24,435 nt of DNA from a virus: the IMG/VR virus record IMGVR_UViG_3300017757_000150, positions 1-24,435 of that record. One strand, given 5' to 3'. How positions within the stretch are numbered: the stretch's first letter is position 1; every line of letters starts with the position of its first letter. Below, in pieces: positions 15,201 to 21,696 of this stretch. The notes below the pieces were generated by a model. That model did no database searches and had not been told where the DNA came from. It saw only the letters and a program-made list of their open reading frames with translations. The position numbers and the translations under genes are program-made.

Positions 15201-17433
15201 TTATCCATTAGGAACTGATTTAAATGCAGTAGATCATTCAAGTAGTGTTGGAAGGGTAATATCATCAAGTCACCCAGCACAAAACTTTAGAGATTTTGGT
15301 CCGCCACATTATTTAGCCCCATCTGGTAGTACAATGGGTACAACATATGCAACTGCATCCGGATTTAGATCTCCACAAAATGCTCAACGAGGCAATTATG
15401 AACCAGTAGAAGAAACATATTATATCCAAGGAGTTTCATTAGGAGGATCTTTACCTAAATCACAAAAAATAAGATTAGAAGATAATAAATTAGTAAGAAG
15501 ATTATCTCCAAAATCTTCTGCAGAAAGATCTAGTTTTGATTATGCTCCTAATGATACAAATAGATTAGGATTGTTTTATTCACCTGCAGATCAGATAAAT
15601 AAAGAAATATTTAATCATATTGGAGATGTAGAATTAGATGATTTTGTAGGAGATCCTAATGATGAATTTGATAATGATTATCCTGACTTACTTCATTTTG
15701 CAAAAAAATATTGGAAAAAATATACTGATAGGAATGATGTAAATGCATTTATAAGAATTTTTAGTCAATTTGATTTTGCATTATTTGAACAAATGAAACA
15801 ATTAATTCCAGAACGTGTTGATGAGGCAATGGGATTGATAGTAGAACCTCATGCTATAGAAAGAGCAAAAGTTCAATTAACAAAATTACCAATCAAAGAA
15901 GAACCATTCTTTACAGGAGTTATACCAGAACCATCACCTACAGCAAGTGGTGTGATAATACCATTATCAGCAAGTATTTCAAAACCTTATAACATTGTTG
16001 GAAGATCTTCATATCATTTAAGTGCTAGTGGATATACTGAGATACCTGGAAATCTTGTTGGTTATATGTCATTTGCAAATGCAACTTCAAGTATGGACTA
16101 TACACGTCATGCAGAATATGCTCTAGATTTTCTACCACAAAATACATCATCAATGAGAGCTAATTATTCAGTTGGTCATAACGTTCTAGTTGGAGGTCCT
16201 GATGATTACATCGGAAGTTCTATATCACATTGGGTCAATTTAGCAGGTAATTCAGGTAGTACATTTGATTCTTCATCAATTCCTATATTGTCACTTCAAA
16301 ATGGATTAGGAGGATCAACAGCTACTACTATTCCTAATAATTGTGTTCATAATCAAATTGGAACTGGTAGTATGTATGAATCTGATTTTCTGCGAATGCA
16401 ATTCAATACATATAGTGAATATGATTCAATACGAGATTTTAAAATTACAACTAGATTTGCAATACAAACAGGATCATTTCCTGGTAGATTGATTCCTAGT
16501 CAATCTCGTTGGTATGGAAGACTTGTTAAAACAGAAGAAAATTTGCATTGTATGCGGAACCGATTTAAATCTTCAGTAAGTATTGGGCAGACACCGTTTT
16601 CTCCTCTTGCTGTTGGAACAACTAGGGATAGTTACTATGCTCAAATCAATGATATAGTGCCACAAGGATTTGATAGTCAAGATATGCCAAATGATCAACC
16701 AAAAGGTAAAACAGTATCTGCTCAACCATTAACAGCATTTAAAGAAATTACAATGGATTATTTTCTTCATGCTTTAACCGCTGGAGCTCCTGCAGATAAT
16801 CCTGGTTCTAAAATAATTCAACGAGGTTTAGAATTACCATTGTTTATATCTCATTCATTTTTTAATGTACATGTAGAACCAAGAACACATGTAACATTTG
16901 AATTATATCATACTAGTGCAAGTATGACTGAAATAGGCGGACCAACAGCAGGAGGAGGAACAACTATTATAAAAGGAAGAGGTCTTCATCAAGCAACAGC
17001 TAGTATAGATCATATAGAATGTACACAAAAGATTAAAAAGCTATTACATCATCCATCATTTGATGCTGAAATAACAACACAAAGACCTAGTAGAATATTT
17101 AGAAAACAAGTGTTTCATTATGGAACTGGTTCAAAGGTTACTAAGATTGGTAGAGAAATGGTTAAATTTATTAGTCAATCTGCTGCATCTTATCCAGGTG
17201 ATTTTTTCAGTAGTTCATTAGTAGATGCAGATCATATGGATGACTTTTTTGAACAAACAAATAATTTAATGTATCAAGGATGTCAATTAACAGGTCCAGC
17301 AGTGAATTCAGTTACAACAATAGCAGCTATAGACAATAGACCAGTTATTGAAGTGTATGCTGTTAATCCAAATCAATTAATTTATACTGATGAACCTGAT
17401 GAAGGAAGAGCTGGTAATTTAATTGTTAGATAG
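12256..17433 (+). CDS. Giant tail/baseplate structural protein (1725 residues)
   Basis: 1725 residues, the largest gene in the window. It reads as a mosaic. Residues about 470-545 are helical and aromatic (YELFVNMMGQHYDILYSYID). Residues 574-593 (LPFLLKTKGTARGIKALMNT) match a motif seen in tail proteins that connect the baseplate to fibres. Residues about 685-870 look like a LamG/concanavalin-type jelly roll (HEFRIKPAVTKSMLL, then GDWWNVRLWFQPTASGK). Residues about 1140-1215 form a helical segment (LLHFAKKYWKKYTDRNDVNA, then FEQMKQLIPERVDEAMGLI). The rest is Ser/Gly/Thr-rich beta structure with many SGS and TGS turns. It starts four bases after the previous stop with GAGG upstream. It is probably a peripheral baseplate or fibre-connector protein. 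Confidence 0.75.
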   Translation: MGIKRFSNKEEIIQSKGKVRGLTWKEDDLNLLQLDTKNVTPDEKPVVEVHVYAPGKSGKYLDGGVISSENFELEKDQIFVDWASVCREMFNIERGAFEVGINVHKNLLGSEDERALYINSISPDRREVHLKQTPGYDLNLESYLDAYGEESLLDTVYETVLDANGNEVPVLNDNGQPVVKATVERPLSDDISINFGENLLYRIINQKDWSDEKDFVVRLYQPLEKGIKEKDTLWIVEELSDTYFDNINIKGPEAVAVQSKILKGPNLNIDPNAGMITETDFRNWNQLLDANTSTAQDIVDSIFSGSLSGVPLGIDYTAFDNFIHFSSAKERVDNFVYKLEMLEYHDSRLKVLDQASGSDTTALQGNVEITRKRRNLVQGSFDGFEKWAHNEPTSSLSTHGVSGSVIGADPYALKPFPKFLSGSKFYLHHTTSSLGKQWIEGVIATASLYDIHNDNALVKTIPEHIRLDTNNEQYELFVNMMGQHYDILYSYIDNLTKIYYPEEQPKLGQSKDVIFQAAEALGWTLVNGKQASQLWNYKLGVQSGSGQYISTGSMFSKSDEDITKEVWRRILNNLPFLLKTKGTARGIKALMNTYGIPQTLLSIREYGGPKVGGEMPLLIEDRFSYALKFDSGSLWTGNESAGQINFPTGSFITWQDGRYSSSLTESISPTTNASRIWGIQRHEVPTITHEFRIKPAVTKSMLLMTRTDPTRGPSWQLALEHTASYSGSGKYGRLVYVHGTAGAEVLPNIDAFGDGAGSQQSPMSASSNWAPIFDGDWWNVRLWFQPTASGKVNDLNRKHADSSYRQKVFNVETNTSIAYHAEIQKASNYIKGKVIHSASLTLQPEHRFHSSRWSLDYAADGAEDSTLWLGGNNKGHSSNFTLGSGIEAVFYNGNIGKYGVNQYLHYHFHGTLTGSQPTDRFLYSISSSFAEAGIGTFTGSMQEYREWLEVLDKPTFDIHTLNPTSYVSSISPTSSYDTLIRHYPLGTDLNAVDHSSSVGRVISSSHPAQNFRDFGPPHYLAPSGSTMGTTYATASGFRSPQNAQRGNYEPVEETYYIQGVSLGGSLPKSQKIRLEDNKLVRRLSPKSSAERSSFDYAPNDTNRLGLFYSPADQINKEIFNHIGDVELDDFVGDPNDEFDNDYPDLLHFAKKYWKKYTDRNDVNAFIRIFSQFDFALFEQMKQLIPERVDEAMGLIVEPHAIERAKVQLTKLPIKEEPFFTGVIPEPSPTASGVIIPLSASISKPYNIVGRSSYHLSASGYTEIPGNLVGYMSFANATSSMDYTRHAEYALDFLPQNTSSMRANYSVGHNVLVGGPDDYIGSSISHWVNLAGNSGSTFDSSSIPILSLQNGLGGSTATTIPNNCVHNQIGTGSMYESDFLRMQFNTYSEYDSIRDFKITTRFAIQTGSFPGRLIPSQSRWYGRLVKTEENLHCMRNRFKSSVSIGQTPFSPLAVGTTRDSYYAQINDIVPQGFDSQDMPNDQPKGKTVSAQPLTAFKEITMDYFLHALTAGAPADNPGSKIIQRGLELPLFISHSFFNVHVEPRTHVTFELYHTSASMTEIGGPTAGGGTTIIKGRGLHQATASIDHIECTQKIKKLLHHPSFDAEITTQRPSRIFRKQVFHYGTGSKVTKIGREMVKFISQSAASYPGDFFSSSLVDADHMDDFFEQTNNLMYQGCQLTGPAVNSVTTIAAIDNRPVIEVYAVNPNQLIYTDEPDEGRAGNLIVR

Positions 17434-17459
17434 AATTATTAATGATTTTCAATGAGAAG

Positions 17460-17475
17460 CATATTTATTAAAAAG
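17460..17475 (+). promoter_or_regulatory. Putative late promoter, copy 3
   Basis: CATATTTATTAAAAAG begins 27 bases before the ATG at 17487, in the longest gap of the window (53 bases). It fits SATATTTATWWAAAAG, and the downstream AAGGG would remain in a transcript starting at the final G. It would start the distal tail unit. Confidence 0.55.
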
Positions 17476-17486
17476 AAGGGAATACT

Positions 17487-18143
17487 ATGGGATATTTAAA
17501 TAACGCAACAATTACAGTAGATGCAATTCTTACTAAAAAAGGTAGAGAATTGTTAGCAAGAGGAAGAGATGAATTTAGAATCACTCAATTCGCTTTAGCA
17601 GACGACGAAATAGATTATGATCTATATAATCCAGAACATCCATTAGGAACAGCATATTATGGCTCGGCAATTGAAAATATGCCAGTAGTAGAAGCTTTAC
17701 CTGATGAAACACAAATGTTAAAATATAAATTAGTTACATTACCACAAGGAACTGCACGTATTCCAGTAGTTAGAGTAGCACAATCAGCAATTGAATTAGA
17801 AGCTAATGAAAGTACAGTAATTAGACCTAATACAGTTAATTTTAGTGGAGGTAATAGAAGATTTGGATATACTGCAATTTTAGCAGATTCAGACGTATGT
17901 GATATAGTTGCAACAAGAAGGGCAGGAGCATCGGCAGCCTCAGTTCCACAATTTATAGGAGATTCAGAAGCAGCACAATCTGTTACAGTATCAGGAATGG
18001 AATTTGAAGTAACAGGTAAAGAACATTTAAACACAGATAGACAAACTACAATATTACTTATAGGTAATGAAACCGGTGGAAGAACTACTGTAACCGTTAC
18101 GGTTAGAAAAGTTCAAGTAACAACAGTAGGAATGGCTAGATAA
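17487..18143 (+). CDS. Tail-region structural protein, unknown
   Basis: 218 residues. The N terminus has ATITVDAILTKKGRELLARG followed by FRITQFALADDEIDYDLYNP, a pattern I associate with tail proteins of marine T4-like phages, though I cannot give a T4 equivalent. Residues 60-150 are beta-rich (MLKYKLVTLPQGTARIPVV, and RRFGYTAILADSDVCDIVAT). The end is a strand-rich segment (TVTVTVRKVQVTTVGMAR). AAGGG lies upstream of the start. Located just before the 437-residue structural protein, it may be a small fibre or collar component. Confidence 0.75.
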   Translation: MGYLNNATITVDAILTKKGRELLARGRDEFRITQFALADDEIDYDLYNPEHPLGTAYYGSAIENMPVVEALPDETQMLKYKLVTLPQGTARIPVVRVAQSAIELEANESTVIRPNTVNFSGGNRRFGYTAILADSDVCDIVATRRAGASAASVPQFIGDSEAAQSVTVSGMEFEVTGKEHLNTDRQTTILLIGNETGGRTTVTVTVRKVQVTTVGMAR

Positions 18144-18155
18144 ATATAATAAAAG
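18139..18155 (+). promoter_or_regulatory. Variant of the putative late promoter
   Basis: GATAAATATAATAAAAG begins 29 bases before the ATG at 18168 and ends in the same AAAAG. It differs from the other four copies by having GATAAATA in place of GATATTTA, which is closer to the T4 late consensus TATAAATA. It overlaps the stop region of the previous gene. It is weaker evidence than the four main copies. Confidence 0.3.
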
Positions 18156-18167
18156 CAGGTAAATAAT

Positions 18168-19481
18168 ATGGCAGTATATAGTAGACGAGTATCGGCAAGA
18201 CCAGGAAGATTTGCAACAGCGAGACCTAATACATCTCCAGCTGGTGGCCGTGGTCAAATAGAACAATTAGCAAGGCAAATGGCGGAACAAATCTTACGAG
18301 AAAGAGATGCCGCAGCACAACGAGCAAGATTAGGTAGAATCTTTACACAATTTGATTCAACCAATGATGTCTTGCCTAACAATGTAGAAACAGTAACAAG
18401 AGGATTGTTTGCAGGTAATACTGGAAGTCTTGTTAATATGTTTACAAATGGAAATTTAACTGCTGTCCAACAAACATATTATCAAGATATCTTTTCAACA
18501 GGTGACCCTGCTACAGAAGTTAATGCAAGAGAAGAATTATCTATTGCATATGGAAACATTGGAGGTTCTGGTTCTAGAGATATAACAGGTAATTTAAATA
18601 ATGATACTCCATCAAGAGCAATTTATAAACAATATGCACAATTGTTACTAGCTCCTAATGATAAAAAGTTTACCATTAATGGTGTAGATACAGATCATAT
18701 TTATATATTAAATTTTAATCGTGCTAGAATGCGAGAAAAATTAGATCCAGGTAATTTTGAATTAACATTAGCTGTATTATCAGGTTCAAATTATAATGCA
18801 GGAGGTGCTTTACTTAATGAACAAAATAATGTAGCTGCTTTGGATCAACATACCGGTTCAAATGTATTAGTAGACGGATCAGGTAGATATTTACAAATTA
18901 TTGATGATTCATCGACAGCACCAGCAACAGTTGGAGAATCAGGACAAATTTATAATTTAATTTCTGGTTCATTAGATGGTGGAACAACTATATTTAATTC
19001 AACTTCGCCAACTTATTATGGATTATTATATCCACAACATGGGGTTGCAATTTTAAATGCAGATGTATTAGATAATAATGGAACAATATTTCCTGGTGCA
19101 GGATTTGGAACTGTTACAGGTTCACAAGTACAAGGAAAAAATTATTTAAAATTATTTACATCATTATCAAGTTCAAATATGTTGACCGGCAATACTGTTA
19201 ATGGAGGTATCCAAGCAAGATCATCAGAACAAGTAAAATCAACTTATTACTTTGTTAGGGTAAAAAATGCAGAATATAATTATTCAAATAATCCATCATT
19301 TGTAACAGGTTCGTTAGGTGAGTTAGCATTTTCAACATTTGTAGATGATCCGCAAGTATATGTAACAACTGTAGGTATGTTTAATGAAAGACGTGAAATG
19401 TTAGCAGTTGCAAAACTAAGTCAGCCATTATTGAAAAACTTTACTAGGGAAGCACTTATTAAAGTTAAATTAGACTTTTAA
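18168..19481 (+). CDS. Tail structural protein with shared C-terminal module (437 residues)
   Basis: 437 residues. The N terminus is basic and Ala/Arg-rich (RRVSARPGRFATARP), followed by a helix (IEQLARQMAEQILRERDAAA). The centre is Ser/Gly/Asn-rich beta structure, including IYILNFNRARMREKLDPGNF and LSGSNYNAGG. Residues about 357-437 form a module (YYFVRVKNAEYNYS, then VYVTTVGMFNERREMLAVAK and LSQPLLKNFTREALIKVKLD) that recurs at the C terminus of the following gene product. It is probably a baseplate or fibre component. The ribosome-binding site is AGCAGG, eleven bases before the ATG. Confidence 0.78.
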   Translation: MAVYSRRVSARPGRFATARPNTSPAGGRGQIEQLARQMAEQILRERDAAAQRARLGRIFTQFDSTNDVLPNNVETVTRGLFAGNTGSLVNMFTNGNLTAVQQTYYQDIFSTGDPATEVNAREELSIAYGNIGGSGSRDITGNLNNDTPSRAIYKQYAQLLLAPNDKKFTINGVDTDHIYILNFNRARMREKLDPGNFELTLAVLSGSNYNAGGALLNEQNNVAALDQHTGSNVLVDGSGRYLQIIDDSSTAPATVGESGQIYNLISGSLDGGTTIFNSTSPTYYGLLYPQHGVAILNADVLDNNGTIFPGAGFGTVTGSQVQGKNYLKLFTSLSSSNMLTGNTVNGGIQARSSEQVKSTYYFVRVKNAEYNYSNNPSFVTGSLGELAFSTFVDDPQVYVTTVGMFNERREMLAVAKLSQPLLKNFTREALIKVKLDF

Positions 19482-19500
19482 ATAAAATAAACGATATGAT

Positions 19501-21669
19501 ATGCCTATTGAACCATCAGTTTTTCAACCAATACGAAAAAATGACGTCCACCAGAGACCATTTAAAGCGTACAAAAATTACGACATCTTTAGAGAAGGGT
19601 GGGTAGGTACGTCATCAGGTTATGTTCGTCATAATGCATTGTATTTAAGTTATCCTGAACCATTAGGAGAGACTACATTAAAATTTGCAAGAAATTCAGA
19701 AGATCAAACTGCAAAATCTGTTGTATGGAAAACTATTGATCATAAATATTATAGACATCCATATGATCCAGCGCGTACGCAAGAACATAGTAATGCAGAT
19801 ACAGTAGAAAAAAAATTATGGTATTCGGCATCTATATTAACAATGCCATATTTTCAAGTAGGTGAAAAAATAAAACCAGGATCTTTAACTGGTTCTTTTT
19901 CTTTAGGAGATATTAGTTATACACTAGAAGATGATGCATTAGGTAATCTACGTGATCCATTAGTCATAACATCAAGTTTTGCATCTTCAAGTGATTCTAT
20001 ATTTCATATGAGTTTTAATGAAGTATATCGTCAATTTAGAGATGTTGCATATTTAGGAACTTATAAATATGCTTTAGATTATAAGGTAGGTCAAGCAACT
20101 AGACAAGCCGGATCTGAATATACACAAGCTTCTCTCCATGGTATTATTACAACAGGCTCTTTTGATAGAAGAGCTGGGTTGTCTTCATATTTTTCTAGTT
20201 CTAAATCATATATACGTGTCGCACATAGTAAAGAATTTAATAGATTTAATCGTTGTGATGATTGGACAATATGTTTTTGGATTAAAAAAAATATTACTGG
20301 ATCTTCTGCTAGACATATAATAACTAAATATGGTACTACTGTTGAAACATTTTTAGATGAAACAACTACATGGGAACGAAGTAAAACAACACCTAAACAT
20401 ATTGCAGTACATGATCATGGACATCCACATCATCCAGGCAAGGGAAGGCCGGCAAAAAAGCCTAGAACACCAGAAGTACATTTAACAAAGAAAAGTACAA
20501 AGACTTTAAAAACACGTGATAAGAATTTTCATGTTCCAGATGTAACTCAAACATGGAAAAAGGCTAAAACACCTTTTATGATAGGTGTAGAATCAGACAA
20601 AAATAGTAATGAAACAACATATCATTTCAGATCAAGTGATGGTAGTAATGAATTACATATAACTGCTTCAAAGAATACTGTTAGTGGATCAATGTTATCA
20701 AATTCATGGGATCATGTATTAGTACGTAATTCAGGTTCAGTATGTAAAATGTGGATTAATGGATATCAAAAAGGACAGACTGGTTCGTTACCGACAGGAA
20801 CAACTGCTAATGATATGGATATAATGATAGGTTCTCCAAATACTTTACGTATGTTTTTACCAAAAGTTATTAAAAGACTTACATCAACAACAAATCCGTC
20901 ATCATTTTACAATTCAGATCCAGATGATGGAGATATTACAGTTACTGGATTATGGACAGTCCAGGCTGGAGTTACAATTAATATTTATGGTGATTTAACA
21001 ATAAACGCCGGAGCCACTTTTAGAATCGATTCCGGAGCTACTGTTTATGTTTGGGGTACAGTATTTGATCCAGGTACTATCCTAGATGAAGGAACATTGA
21101 TAATTGGTGAAAGAAGATCTCCACATGAATATTATTTAAGTGAAATACGAATGTATGCATACGGTCTTAATCAAACAGCAATAACATCATTAGCAGGTAG
21201 AGATTATGTATCAGGATCTCTATTTCAAACAAATGTAGCAGGAAATGTATTTTATAGAAATGGCCAAATGGTTGTTTCATCACCAATGCCTAAATACAAT
21301 ACTGGTTCAGGTACTTTTGGAGATACTGGATCTTCTGAAAATTGGGATGTCAAATATAAAGGACAACATACAATTTATGAAAATCAAGCATTTGTACGTG
21401 TGCCTGCTGATTTATGTAATGTGCCTATGAATCCAACTGCAACATATACTCCACCAACATCTGGAGATGTCTGTACCGCAAATGATTCAAATACATTACC
21501 AGGAGAGTTTCGTAAAAGAATGTTCGTTTCCGGAACCGCATTACCATATGTAACTACAATTGGTTTATATGATGATGATGCAAGACTATTAGCTATAGGC
21601 AAATGTGCCCAGCCAATACAAAAACGTAGCGATGTTGATATGAATTTTGTAGTGAGATGGGACTATTAA
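19501..21669 (+). CDS. LamG-domain tail adhesin-like protein with insertions
   Basis: 722 residues. Residues about 165-560 form a LamG/concanavalin-like domain: YFSSSKSYIRVAHSKEFNRF, DDWTICFWIKK, HIITKYG, NSWDHVLVRNSGSVCKMWIN and the closing EYYLSEIRMYAYGLNQTAI. Two stretches interrupt it: a His/Lys/Pro-rich segment (about 294-358) after HIITKYG, and a solenoid-like segment (about 482-537) after DIMIGSPN. The C-terminal 90 residues (from FVRVPADL to FVVRWDY) resemble the end of the preceding protein, with YVTTIGLYDDDARLLAIGK. LamG folds often bind glycans or proteins, so a host-contact role is plausible. The start has no ribosome-binding site. Confidence 0.75.
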   Translation: MPIEPSVFQPIRKNDVHQRPFKAYKNYDIFREGWVGTSSGYVRHNALYLSYPEPLGETTLKFARNSEDQTAKSVVWKTIDHKYYRHPYDPARTQEHSNADTVEKKLWYSASILTMPYFQVGEKIKPGSLTGSFSLGDISYTLEDDALGNLRDPLVITSSFASSSDSIFHMSFNEVYRQFRDVAYLGTYKYALDYKVGQATRQAGSEYTQASLHGIITTGSFDRRAGLSSYFSSSKSYIRVAHSKEFNRFNRCDDWTICFWIKKNITGSSARHIITKYGTTVETFLDETTTWERSKTTPKHIAVHDHGHPHHPGKGRPAKKPRTPEVHLTKKSTKTLKTRDKNFHVPDVTQTWKKAKTPFMIGVESDKNSNETTYHFRSSDGSNELHITASKNTVSGSMLSNSWDHVLVRNSGSVCKMWINGYQKGQTGSLPTGTTANDMDIMIGSPNTLRMFLPKVIKRLTSTTNPSSFYNSDPDDGDITVTGLWTVQAGVTINIYGDLTINAGATFRIDSGATVYVWGTVFDPGTILDEGTLIIGERRSPHEYYLSEIRMYAYGLNQTAITSLAGRDYVSGSLFQTNVAGNVFYRNGQMVVSSPMPKYNTGSGTFGDTGSSENWDVKYKGQHTIYENQAFVRVPADLCNVPMNPTATYTPPTSGDVCTANDSNTLPGEFRKRMFVSGTALPYVTTIGLYDDDARLLAIGKCAQPIQKRSDVDMNFVVRWDY

Positions 21670-21670
21670 G

Positions 21671-21686
21671 GATATTTATATAAAAG
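21671..21686 (+). promoter_or_regulatory. Putative late promoter, copy 4
   Basis: GATATTTATATAAAAG begins 26 bases before the ATG at 21697. It differs from copy 1 only in the first base. A transcript starting at the final G would carry the leader GCGAAAAGATT. It would give the fibre gene its own unit. Confidence 0.55.
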
Positions 21687-21696
21687 CGAAAAGATT

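Noticed and set aside
18695-18712. Copy of CATATTTATATA inside the 437-residue gene
   Set aside because: It codes for DHIYIL in frame, lacks the AAAAG end and is not upstream of a start codon. It shows that the core alone occurs by chance in this AT-rich DNA.
3494-21686. T4-type late promoters on the minus strand (TATTTATA is the reverse complement of TATAAATA)
   Set aside because: Three of the four motif copies would contain it, but no minus-strand gene follows any of them, and the fixed spacing is to plus-strand start codons.
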